Part shown: positions 7,314-14,153 of the stretch, piece after piece | Position numbering within the stretch: the first letter of the stretch is position 1 | How the letters are laid out: each line of letters begins with the position of its first letter | Source of the DNA: Balneolaceae bacterium SMO_bin1 | Lineage (GTDB): Bacteria; Bacteroidota; Rhodothermia; Balneolales; Balneolaceae | Direction of reading: 5' to 3' | Length of the DNA stretch: 14,161 nucleotides | NCBI GenBank assembly: GCA_003123965.1 | Contig: NNSL01000242.1 | Span: 1-14,161, forward strand | Notes under the pieces: model-generated | Databases searched by the model: none | Told to the model about the DNA's origin: nothing | What the model saw: only the letters and a program-made list of their open reading frames with translations | Made by a program: the position numbers and the translations under genes

Positions 7314-7588
7314 AAGACTGGAGCAAGCAACTGCAGCTGCAGCATAACTTTTTGCTTGAAGTGATGCGCCTGGCTGATGAAGTGGGCGTTGAATTTGCTT
7401 ATCCTACGCAAACGCTGCACATCGATAGCGTGCATGCCGACGAGCCACGCAAAGCGGCCGAAGACCGAACGGATGAAGAACTTACAACCGCAATCTATGC
7501 CTTTGGCCCCGATGGCAAGCTCTCAAAACCCAAAGGCATCGTATTGAAAAGAGGTGATCAGGAAATCAATCTCAATGCCAACCAATAG
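7250..7588 (+). CDS. MscS-family channel, C-terminal domain fragment
   Basis: This frame encodes the alpha/beta C-terminal domain missing from the frame that starts at 5895. GTG 7250 is the first start codon, but the homologous reading begins at about 7232 (N-Q-T-N-Y-E before VHFNGYGAHSLDVLVYLFF, the typical MscS C-terminal strand). It runs through FLLEVMRLADEVGVEFAYPTQT, the usual final helix and strand, then a charged tail of about 50 residues. No ribosome site is seen, so separate translation is unlikely; it is best read as the end of the same gene after a one-base deletion. Confidence 0.78.
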   Translation: MHFNGYGAHSLDVLVYLFFDVKDWSKQLQLQHNFLLEVMRLADEVGVEFAYPTQTLHIDSVHADEPRKAAEDRTDEELTTAIYAFGPDGKLSKPKGIVLKRGDQEINLNANQ

Positions 7589-7634
7589 GTGGTTTTGAAA
7601 TTGCAGAACTGACCTAATATTGCATACTTTAAAT

Positions 7635-7670
7635 AAAAAAAGCCGATGCAATGAAGCATCGGCTTTTTCT
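7635..7670. terminator. Two-way intrinsic terminator between the MscS and bacilliredoxin genes
   Basis: AGCCGATGC at 7641-7649 pairs perfectly with GCATCGGCT at 7656-7664 around a six-base loop. The stem is flanked by six A on the left and five T on the right, so it extends to about 13 bp and has a U-tract on both strands. It sits between convergent genes and should end both the plus-strand MscS block and the minus-strand bacilliredoxin gene. Confidence 0.9.
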
Positions 7671-7691
7671 TTTGCCTAAAACTATTCGGGC

Positions 7692-8141
7692 TTATTCTTC
7701 TTCGTCTTCACCATTGAAGGCTTCAAAAACCATCTTCAAATCTTCGGCCACCTGCTGTTTGGTGCGCCCTTCAACCCGATGGCGCGGTATCATAGCTTTT
7801 ATTTCACCATCTTTAAAGAAGGCAAACGCCGGTGATGACGGTGGATATTCGCTAAAATATTCGCGAGCGCGCGCCGTGGCTTCCTTGTCCTGGCCGGCAA
7901 AAACTGTGACCAGGTGGTCTGGTTTGTCGGCGGTTTCATCGAGTGCAATTTTTACGCCCGGGCGTGCATTTCCGGCTGCGCATCCGCAAACCGAATTAAT
8001 TACCATCAACATGGTGCCGGTATCATATTCATTCATTGCCCGATCTACATCTTCTGGCGTTTTCAACTCTTCAACGCCTAGCTCAGTTAATTCTTCGCGC
8101 ATCCAGTCAACGTTGGGGCCTGATCCTAATCCAAATTGCAT
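7692..8141 (-). CDS. Bacilliredoxin, BrxA/BrxB (YphP/YqiW) family
   Basis: Bacilliredoxins remove bacillithiol from S-bacillithiolated proteins after oxidative stress. The 149-residue product has the thioredoxin-like fold of this family with the diagnostic Cys-Gly-Cys at 52-54 in VINSVCGCAAGNARPG, SPAFAFFKDG at about 103-112, and RHRVEGR near the C-terminus. Length matches the family. It implies that the host makes bacillithiol, although no synthesis gene (bshA, bshB, bshC) is in view. It lies beside a superoxide dismutase on the same strand, but a terminator separates them, so it probably has its own promoter in 8142-8216. That promoter region contains the perfect palindrome CAATATATTG at 8178-8187, about 37 bases before the start. 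Confidence 0.9.
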   Translation of the reverse strand: MQFGLGSGPNVDWMREELTELGVEELKTPEDVDRAMNEYDTGTMLMVINSVCGCAAGNARPGVKIALDETADKPDHLVTVFAGQDKEATARAREYFSEYPPSSPAFAFFKDGEIKAMIPRHRVEGRTKQQVAEDLKMVFEAFNGEDEEE

Positions 8142-8210
8142 AACACTTGTTTTCTATCGGTTTGATTTAACGCTGTACAATATATTGGAGAAATATGAAG
8201 CTTTAAAGAA

Positions 8211-8240
8211 TAAAAAAGGGCACCCAAAATGAGTGCCCTC
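8211..8240 (-). terminator. Intrinsic terminator after the superoxide dismutase gene
   Basis: AGGGCAC at 8217-8223 pairs with GTGCCCT at 8233-8239 around a nine-base loop. Six A at 8212-8217 give a U-tract on the minus-strand transcript directly after the stem. It lies about 22 bases past the dismutase stop and separates this gene from the bacilliredoxin gene. Confidence 0.85.
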
Positions 8241-8261
8241 ACAATTCCAAGCTAGTTAAAT

Positions 8262-8870
8262 TTACTTGGCATCTTCGTAGTATTCATTTACCTGATCCCA
8301 GTTTACCAGGTTCCAGAATGCTTCGGCGTAATCGCCGCGCTTGTTCTGATAGTTTAGGTAGTAGGCATGCTCCCAGACATCAAGCCCGAGAATTGGGGTA
8401 AGTCCGTGCATGTAAGGGCTGTCTTGATTGGCGGTTGATACCACCGTAAGGCTGCCATCGTCTTTAACGCAGAGCCAACCCCAGCCTGAACCGAACTGTC
8501 CGGTGGCCGTACTGGTAAATTCCTCTTTGAAATCGTCGAAGCTGCCAAACTCATCATCAATAGCATCAGCCAGTGCGCCGGTAGGTTCGCCGCCGCCGTT
8601 TGGAGACAGAATAGTCCAGAATAGTTTATGATTTGCATAGCCGCCTCCGTTATTAATCACAGATTGGCGAATATCTTCCGGCACTTCGTTAATGCGCTCT
8701 AGCACATCGCTAATTGGCATATCGGCAAATTTATGGCCTTCGAGTGCCTTGTTTACCTTATCCGTGTATCCCTGGTGATGCTTGGTGTGATGGATTCTCA
8801 TCGTCCGCTCGTCAATATGCGGCTCCAGTGCATCGTAATCATACGGTAATTTAGGTAGTGTATAACTCAT
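8262..8870 (-). CDS. sodA: Superoxide dismutase, Mn-type of the Fe/Mn family
   Basis: The enzyme turns superoxide into oxygen and hydrogen peroxide in the cytoplasm. The 202-residue product carries all four metal ligands: His27 (in IHHTKHHQ), His81 (in ANHKLFW), Asp164 and His168 (in [11 protein letters not shown]). Gly77 in NNGGGYANH together with Gln149 in TANQDSP is the arrangement of Mn-type rather than Fe-type enzymes, though cambialistic use cannot be excluded. No signal peptide is seen. A good ribosome site, AGGGAG, lies seven or eight bases before ATG 8870. The gene has its own terminator and shares a 208-base divergent promoter region, with an inverted repeat, with the transhydrogenase-like gene. 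Confidence 0.95.
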   Translation of the reverse strand: MSYTLPKLPYDYDALEPHIDERTMRIHHTKHHQGYTDKVNKALEGHKFADMPISDVLERINEVPEDIRQSVINNGGGYANHKLFWTILSPNGGGEPTGALADAIDDEFGSFDDFKEEFTSTATGQFGSGWGWLCVKDDGSLTVVSTANQDSPYMHGLTPILGLDVWEHAYYLNYQNKRGDYAEAFWNLVNWDQVNEYYEDAK

Positions 8871-8924
8871 TTTTGACTCCCTGTTTTTCTTTTAAACTAT
8901 AATTAATAATGTCCGATTAAAGTC

Positions 8925-8951
8925 TACCAATAAAATCAAATGTTATTGGTA
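8925..8951. promoter_or_regulatory. Perfect inverted repeat in the sodA–sthA divergent region
   Basis: TACCAATAA at 8925-8933 is mirrored by TTATTGGTA at 8943-8951, a perfect 9 bp inverted repeat with a nine-base spacer. It lies 55-81 bases before the dismutase start and about 127 bases before the flavoprotein start. No U-tract follows, so a dimeric regulator site is more likely than a terminator. The arrangement differs from the E. coli OxyR and classical Fur sites I know; the binding protein is unknown. Confidence 0.45.
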
Positions 8952-9078
8952 CTTCGTTCCACCTTAATATCTTAAATAACTTTATCATCTGTTAATTCAA
9001 AAAAGAAGAAATCCTGCATAATTTCCTCTATTTTGCTTAATTAAATCAATTCAACTTCAACTCAGCAGGCAAGTATTT

Positions 9079-9708
9079 ATGTCGCACGATTACGATGTTA
9101 TTATTCTAGGCAGCGGACCTGCCGGTTTCTCTTGCGCAATGCAAAGCTCAAAATTCGACAAACAGGCGCTGGTGGTTGAATCACACGAGACACACCTGGG
9201 CGGCACCTGGATTAATACAGGTACAATGCCCAGTAAAGCGTTGCGCGAAGCAGCCAAAACCATTCTTGAATTTAACACCCAGTTCGATGACGACAAAAAT
9301 GAGAAGCCCTATGAACTTTTTAAGATGGAAGACCTGCTGCAATACAAAAATGAAATTCTTGAGCGCGAAAACCGAAAGGTAAAAGACGATTTCATTAAAA
9401 ATAAGGTGGATGTTGCTCGCGGCATAGGCCGCCTTGTGGATGAGCATACCATTGAAGTTGAAACCCATTTTGGCACTACTGAAACCTATACCGCAGACTT
9501 TATTTTACTGAGCACCGGCGCCAGCCCCGCCCCTCCCGATGAGTTCGAAATTGACCATGATAAAATTCTGGACTACGAATCTATACTGAATATTACGCAC
9601 ATTCCACGGCGGCTCGTTATTGTGGGTTCTGGCGTGCATGCTGTAGAATATGCCAGCATATTTTCGGCGTTGGGCACACGGGTCACTGTTCTGAGTAAGC
9701 GCAAATGA
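9079..9708 (+). CDS. sthA: Soluble pyridine nucleotide transhydrogenase-like flavoprotein, N-terminal part
   Basis: SthA-type enzymes exchange hydride between NADPH and NAD+ in the cytoplasm. This part has the FAD-binding GxGxxG (LGSGPAGFS at 10-18), the GG(42)TWINTGTMPSKALR segment, and the second Rossmann motif GSGVHAVEYASIF at about 183-195. In the segment that holds the CxxxxC disulfide of related disulfide reductases, Trp44 and Thr49 replace both cysteines; E. coli SthA lacks only the second. The enzyme therefore cannot use an active-site disulfide. The frame stops at 9706-9708, but the normal sequence continues at 9704 in the next frame (N-D-D-L-Y-F-L-D-D-E-I). Removing one A near 9703 gives an uninterrupted 483-residue protein, close to the 466 of E. 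coli SthA. Confidence 0.85.
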   Translation: MSHDYDVIILGSGPAGFSCAMQSSKFDKQALVVESHETHLGGTWINTGTMPSKALREAAKTILEFNTQFDDDKNEKPYELFKMEDLLQYKNEILERENRKVKDDFIKNKVDVARGIGRLVDEHTIEVETHFGTTETYTADFILLSTGASPAPPDEFEIDHDKILDYESILNITHIPRRLVIVGSGVHAVEYASIFSALGTRVTVLSKRK

Positions 9709-9835
9709 TGACCTTTACTTTCTGGATGATGAAATAAAGGAGGCATTTTGGGACGTCCTCTCAGACAGCATAACGGTAAAGAATAATATTACCATTGAAG
9801 GTACCGAATATAACTCGCTCCGCACTTTCACAGAG

Positions 9836-10531
9836 GTGCATTACAGGGACGAAAATGAACCGGAGCGATTGCAGGTTATTGAAACCGAACACGTGCTGCA
9901 TCTTGGAGGGCGCAAAGGCAACACCGAGGGGCTGGGGCTCCAGAAAGTGGGTATCAACACCTTAGACGGCGACCTTATTGAAGTTGATAATCGATACCAA
10001 ACTTCGGTTGATAATATATATGCCGCCGGAGATGTAATTGGATTTCCGCGTCTGGCATCAGCTTCGTTTACGCAAGGGCGGCAGGCCGCATGCAATATGT
10101 TTGGTATTCCGGCGCAGGAAACATCTGATGAAATTCCATACGGCATTTACAGTATTCCGGAAATTTCCAACATCGGCCTCACAGAACAAGAGGCCCAGGC
10201 CAAAGGCATAGACGTAACCGTGGGACGTGCACTATTTAAGAATATCGCCAAGGCAGACATGACCAACAATGACGACGGTATGCTCAAGCTTGTGTTTCAC
10301 ACGGAAACGCTAAAGCTTCTGGGGGTTCATATTGTGGGTGATGAAGCCTCCAACCTGATTCACGTTGGTCAGGCAGTAATGGCCTATAATGGTGATGTGC
10401 GCTATTTTATTCAGCACGTAATGAATTACCCCACCCTCAGTGAAGCATACCGTATTGCTGCATTCAACGGTGTAAACCGCGTATATAAAGCCGGCGTTAA
10501 ATACCGCGACATTCTCGAAGACGAAGATTAA
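9836..10531 (+). CDS. sthA: Soluble pyridine nucleotide transhydrogenase-like flavoprotein, C-terminal part
   Basis: This frame holds the rest of the NAD(P)-binding domain and the dimer-interface domain. GTG 9836 is the first start codon, yet the matching sequence already begins at 9704, so it is the continuation of the gene starting at 9079. Typical SthA segments are seen in order: GRKGNTEGLGLQKVG, NIYAAGDVIGFPRLASASFTQGR (second FAD-binding motif), PYGIYSIPEISNIGLTEQEA, LLGVHIVGDEASNLIHVGQA and NYPTLSEAYRIAAFNG. The final domain lacks the HPT(x)SE-type catalytic His-Glu of disulfide reductases; NYPTLSEAYR stands there, as in E. coli SthA. It ends five bases before the convergent DUF429 stop, with no room for a separate terminator. 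Confidence 0.85.
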   Translation: MHYRDENEPERLQVIETEHVLHLGGRKGNTEGLGLQKVGINTLDGDLIEVDNRYQTSVDNIYAAGDVIGFPRLASASFTQGRQAACNMFGIPAQETSDEIPYGIYSIPEISNIGLTEQEAQAKGIDVTVGRALFKNIAKADMTNNDDGMLKLVFHTETLKLLGVHIVGDEASNLIHVGQAVMAYNGDVRYFIQHVMNYPTLSEAYRIAAFNGVNRVYKAGVKYRDILEDED

Positions 10532-10536
10532 CGCTG

Positions 10537-11247
10537 TTATACGTAATGAATGGCCATTGTTAACCCTGTTGAATCAGTGGGCGGATCGGCCGGCAGGGTT
10601 TTAATCTCATCTTCCGTTGAACGCAGGGCAAATTCAGCGAGAACCATCGCGTCTAAAATATCGTCTTCATCAACCTGGTTACGCCGATACTCTTCCTTAA
10701 TGTCGCGGAAAAAATCGTCGGCATACTTACTAACTTTTTTTAGCAATCCCAGTCGATGCCGTATTCCTTTCTTTGTGGCCTTTTTCTGCAAAATTGAGCT
10801 GCCTCCATTCAAAATCTGAAAAAGCAGTTCCGGATGACTTTCAAATACCTTTTCCCGGTAGTCTTCATTCTCCTGCAGAAGCTGGTCGATTAATTTAATA
10901 TTCGGTGTAATATTCCACGCCTGAATCGAAATCTTCTTATCGGTGGCCTCGTAGCTTATCATCGAGGCTTCCCCGTAGGTTGGCGCATGCAGGGCAGGCC
11001 GAATGGGCGGGTTAAATACGCTGGCCCGATAATCCGGGCCTAAACGTTTGCGCAGCAATTCATCGCATTTGCGCACGTATGAGTCATCTTCAAGGCCAAT
11101 AGGCACATCAATAAAAATGCGGTCATATTCCTCTATAGCCGTTTCAAATTCTTTGTCCGATTCCAGAAGCCAATAACCTGCCTCGTCTTCATCCAGACTA
11201 ATAGCAATCCAGCCGGCACGGCATCCATCCAGTCCTAATGTTTTCAA
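10537..11247 (-). CDS. DUF429 RNase H-like predicted nuclease
   Basis: The 236-residue product matches the DUF429 pattern: GLDGCRAGW at 5-13, FIDVPIGL at 45-52, YRASVFNPP at 73-81, ESHPELLF at 136-143, HRLGLLK at 164-170, and EDDILDAMVLAEFA at 194-207. Asp7, Asp47, Glu136 and Asp196/Asp199 would form the acidic metal site of the RNase H-like fold. The substrate and role of this family are not established. The chosen start is TTG 11247, which overlaps the aspS stop as TTGA; it places the conserved GLDGC at the usual distance from the N-terminus. No ATG fits better. The overlap suggests translation coupled to aspS. Confidence 0.85.
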   Translation of the reverse strand: MKTLGLDGCRAGWIAISLDEDEAGYWLLESDKEFETAIEEYDRIFIDVPIGLEDDSYVRKCDELLRKRLGPDYRASVFNPPIRPALHAPTYGEASMISYEATDKKISIQAWNITPNIKLIDQLLQENEDYREKVFESHPELLFQILNGGSSILQKKATKKGIRHRLGLLKKVSKYADDFFRDIKEEYRRNQVDEDDILDAMVLAEFALRSTEDEIKTLPADPPTDSTGLTMAIHYV

Positions 11248-13040
11248 TTTTCAGCCTCTATTTTGTCTTTTATATTCTTTTTTAGTTTGATATGTAGCTC
11301 GTCGAGTTGTTCTTGATCTACAGAAGCCGGGCTACCATCCATAGGGTTTTGCGCCTTCTTGTTTTTTGGAAATGCAATAACATCACGCAGGCTCGTTGCC
11401 CCGGCTAAAATCATCACAATTCGATCAACGCCTAGCGCAATACCACCATGCGGCGGCACCCCATACTGAAATGCATCAAGCAGAAAGCCAAACCTTTTTT
11501 GGGCTTCGGCAGCTTCAATCCCCAGCAGGTCGAACATTTTGCGCTGCATTTGGTGGTCGTTAATTCGTATCGATCCCCCACCAATTTCGTAGCCGTTCAG
11601 CACTAAATCATAAGCTCTTGAACGGGCTTCGGCGGGATTTTCATCCAGCTTTTCAATATCTGCTGGTTTGGGCGCGGTAAATGGGTGATGCAGCGCATGG
11701 TAGCGATGCTCATCAGCGTCCCATTCAACCAGCGGAAAATCGGTGACCCATAAAAAATTATATGTTGATTTGTCGATGAGCTCATGCTCCTCTCCCATCA
11801 TTAAACGAAGCGTACCCATTTGCTTATAAACAGTTGGGTCTGGACCCGCTAATATAAGCACCAAATCACCCTGCTCGGCCTCAGCTTCATCAACCATGGC
11901 TTGTACTGTTTCATCGGCCAAGAATTTTTCGACGCTGCATTTTACGCCATCCTGTTCATTTAGCTTGATATAAATGAGACCGGCTGCCCCTGTCTCTTGC
12001 TGCACGCGCTCGGTTAGCCGATCGATGGCACCGCGGCCCATATCACCCTGCCCCGGAACTTTAATGCCCAGTACTGCGCCTCCATCTTTCACCGTTTGGG
12101 AGAAAATGCGAAACCCGGATTCTTCAACAATGTCAGAGAAATCTACAATTGGCAATCCAAAACGCGTATCGGGTTTATCGGTGCCATATGTTTTCATGGC
12201 TTCCTCATAGGTCATTCGTGGTATTGGCGTATCAATTTCTACGTTTTTCACCTCCTTCATCACCCGCTGCATCAGGCCTTCGGTGATGTTCAGCACGTCC
12301 TCTTCGTCCACAAAAGACATTTCAACATCAATCTGGGTAAACTCCGGCTGGCGATCGGCTCGCAAGTCTTCGTCCCGAAAACACTTCACGATTTGAAAAT
12401 AACGATCAAAACCCGAAACCATGAGCAGCTGCTTGTACGTCTGCGGACTTTGCGGAAGTGCAAAAAATTTGCCTGCATTCACGCGGCTGGGCACCAGGTA
12501 ATCGCGGGCGCCTTCGGGCGTGCTCTTCATCAAAAACGGGGTTTCTACTTCTGCAAATTTGTGATCATAAAAGTAATTTCGCACCGATTGGTTAAACCGC
12601 GAGCGCATCATCAGCTTTTGCTGGCTGGATGGGCGGCGCAGGTCGAGGTAGCGATACTCCATGCGGGTATCTTCGTTGGTTGCTATATCGTCTTTAATTT
12701 CGAAGGGCGTAGTTTCTGCCTCGGAGTAAATCACCAGTTTGTGAGCAACAACCTCAATATGGCCGGTTTCCATGTCGGGGTTGATATTTTCTTCCTCCCG
12801 CTCCCGAACTTTTCCCTCAATACCAATTACATATTCGGTGCGCAAATCTTCAGCCTGCTTGTGCAGTTCTTTGTTACTTTGATCAAACACAACTTGGGTG
12901 ATGCCATATCGGTCGCGTAAATCAATAAAAATAACCCCACCCAAATCGCGGCGAACATCAATCCATCCGTTAAGAATAATTTCGGTTCCGGCATCACTTT
13001 TTTGGAGTTCACCGCAGGTGTGTGTGCGTTTTAAAAGCAT
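11244..13040 (-). CDS. aspS: Aspartate–tRNA ligase, bacterial type
   Basis: The enzyme charges tRNA-Asp with aspartate. The 598-residue product has the N-terminal OB-fold anticodon domain (about 1-105), class II motif 1 (RYLDLRRP near 130-137), motif 2 (FRDEDLRADRQPEFTQIDVE at 221-240), the bacterial GAD insertion (about 285-420), and motif 3 (GGIALGVDRIVMIL) near the C-terminus. Leu33 in RRDLGGVIF occupies the position where His is typical of non-discriminating AspRS, so it more likely charges tRNA-Asp only. Position 84, usually Lys in discriminating forms, is Glu here. The gene is intact, starts at ATG 13040, and leads a two-gene unit with the DUF429 gene. Confidence 0.96.
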   Translation of the reverse strand: MLLKRTHTCGELQKSDAGTEIILNGWIDVRRDLGGVIFIDLRDRYGITQVVFDQSNKELHKQAEDLRTEYVIGIEGKVREREEENINPDMETGHIEVVAHKLVIYSEAETTPFEIKDDIATNEDTRMEYRYLDLRRPSSQQKLMMRSRFNQSVRNYFYDHKFAEVETPFLMKSTPEGARDYLVPSRVNAGKFFALPQSPQTYKQLLMVSGFDRYFQIVKCFRDEDLRADRQPEFTQIDVEMSFVDEEDVLNITEGLMQRVMKEVKNVEIDTPIPRMTYEEAMKTYGTDKPDTRFGLPIVDFSDIVEESGFRIFSQTVKDGGAVLGIKVPGQGDMGRGAIDRLTERVQQETGAAGLIYIKLNEQDGVKCSVEKFLADETVQAMVDEAEAEQGDLVLILAGPDPTVYKQMGTLRLMMGEEHELIDKSTYNFLWVTDFPLVEWDADEHRYHALHHPFTAPKPADIEKLDENPAEARSRAYDLVLNGYEIGGGSIRINDHQMQRKMFDLLGIEAAEAQKRFGFLLDAFQYGVPPHGGIALGVDRIVMILAGATSLRDVIAFPKNKKAQNPMDGSPASVDQEQLDELHIKLKKNIKDKIEAEN

Positions 13041-13222
13041 TGGGTAGTGGTTATTGATTTGAAAATTAAACAGCTGAAAATAAATATAATGAAGACCAAT
13101 CGCTTGCCATTATCCCATTTAATTTAAGCATTAAAAAAATCTCATTTCTCTTATCAATCATCTTTAATTACATTTAAAATACGTTCTTATACGTAGGCGC
13201 ACATATTTTAAGAGGGATAGTT
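13041..13222. promoter_or_regulatory. Divergent promoter region between aspS and the response regulator
   Basis: This AT-rich 182-base spacer separates divergent starts. Near the response regulator, TACGT at 13180-13184 and ACGTA at 13191-13195 form a 5+6+5 inverted repeat. It is nested in a wider repeat, TTAAAATA at 13174-13181 and TATTTTAA at 13204-13211. The site lies 28-43 bases before the start and would overlap a promoter. AGAGGG at 13211-13216 is a good ribosome site for the gene at 13223. Confidence 0.4.
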
Positions 13223-13864
13223 ATGGGAAAAATAAACGTCATCCACGCAGATGATCATGATATTTTACGGTATGGTATACGACAGTATCTTACCGAACTC
13301 GAAGATATTGAATTAGTCGGGGAAGCTTCAACCGGCAAGGAATGTGTTCAGCTCTTTGAGCGGCTATCACCCCATGTATGTATGATTGATATTGAAATGC
13401 CTGAGTTAAACGGCATTGAGGCCGTGCGTACAATTCGAAAACAGGATCCAAACGCAAAGCTGCTCATATTATCGATGTATACCGATAGAGCTACTATTGA
13501 GAATGCCAGAACGGCTGGGGCCAATGGATACTTACCTAAAAATTCACCTAAGGAAGAAATTATTGACGCTATTCGACAATTGGCAAACGGCAATACCCTA
13601 TTTCCCGACTTCAAATCAGAGGCCTTAGATAACCACAAGAACAATTCGGATAAGGAATTAGATAAAAATATTACAGATCGGGAAATGGAGATTTTGCAGT
13701 TAGTTGTAGCAGGAAACTCTAGCCCTCAGATCGCCAAAAAGTTATACATTAGTCGCCGAACGGTTGATACGCACCGAAATAATTTGATGAAAAAGCTAGA
13801 CTTACATAATACGGCTAGCCTGGTACGCTTTGCTCTGGAGCATGATTTGGTTACTTCATCATAA
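13223..13864 (+). CDS. NarL/FixJ-type response regulator, orphan
   Basis: The 213-residue product is a two-domain transcription factor. The receiver domain (about 1-120) has Asp10 and Asp11 in the acidic pocket, phosphoacceptor Asp56 in MIDIEMP, Ser84 in ILSMY, and Lys106 in YLPKNSP, so it should be phosphorylated by a sensor kinase. A variable linker (about 128-148, rich in Asn, Lys and Asp) leads to a LuxR/GerE helix-turn-helix at about 149-210 (TDREMEILQLVVAGNSSPQIA, SRRTVDTHRNNLMKKLDL). No histidine kinase gene is in the window, so the signal and targets are unknown. A clear Shine-Dalgarno AGAGGG precedes ATG 13223. The inverted repeat just upstream could be an autoregulatory site. Confidence 0.93.
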   Translation: MGKINVIHADDHDILRYGIRQYLTELEDIELVGEASTGKECVQLFERLSPHVCMIDIEMPELNGIEAVRTIRKQDPNAKLLILSMYTDRATIENARTAGANGYLPKNSPKEEIIDAIRQLANGNTLFPDFKSEALDNHKNNSDKELDKNITDREMEILQLVVAGNSSPQIAKKLYISRRTVDTHRNNLMKKLDLHNTASLVRFALEHDLVTSS

Positions 13865-13966
13865 TAAAAACCGCAAAATACGTAATTCTGTGTATTGATA
13901 TACTGCTTGCCGGCGAATAGATTGGTTATATACAAATGGGGTAAAAGCCGTCTGTAGATGATATAA

Positions 13967-14002
13967 GGCAGCCATTCGTGATGGGGTGGCTGCTATTTTT
14001 TT
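13967..14002 (+). terminator. Intrinsic terminator downstream of the response regulator
   Basis: GCAGCCA at 13968-13974 pairs with TGGCTGC at 13987-13993 around a 12-base loop (an inner CCAT/ATGG pairing is an alternative). Seven T at 13996-14002 follow on the plus strand after TA. It lies about 100 bases past the response regulator stop. Confidence 0.75.
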
Positions 14003-14114
14003 GCACCCGCATTACCAGCGGCTCAAATGCTGCATTACGGAATTTACCCTGACTCAGAAACTCATCAAGTAACATTCCAGCAACTTATTCTACTGTAACT
14101 TCCCGACTGCAAAT
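14003..14114. other. Intergenic stretch, nothing recognised
   Basis: This stretch between two opposing terminators shows no frame or RNA gene that I can support. Confidence 0.5.
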
Positions 14115-14153
14115 AAAAAAGCCCTAAGCAACATAATATCAGCCACTTAGGGT
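14115..14153 (-). terminator. Terminator for a minus-strand gene beyond the right edge
   Basis: CCCTAAG at 14122-14128 pairs with CTTAGGG at 14146-14152 around a 17-base loop. Six A at 14115-14120 give a U-tract on the minus strand, one base after the stem. The transcript it ends must start to the right of the window. Confidence 0.75.

Noticed and set aside
7651..8232. 193-codon open frame on the plus strand opposite the bacilliredoxin gene
   Set aside because: It starts within the terminator loop, is rich in Ser and Arg, and mirrors the conserved CGC-containing gene on the other strand.
9695..9715. Programmed frameshift in the SthA-like gene
   Set aside because: There is no slippery heptamer followed by a stem-loop, and this enzyme family is not known for recoding; an indel is simpler.
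12096..12920. 274-codon open frame on the plus strand inside aspS
   Set aside because: It is wholly antisense to a well-conserved aspS, is rich in His, Phe and Leu as expected of a shadow frame, and shows no family motif.
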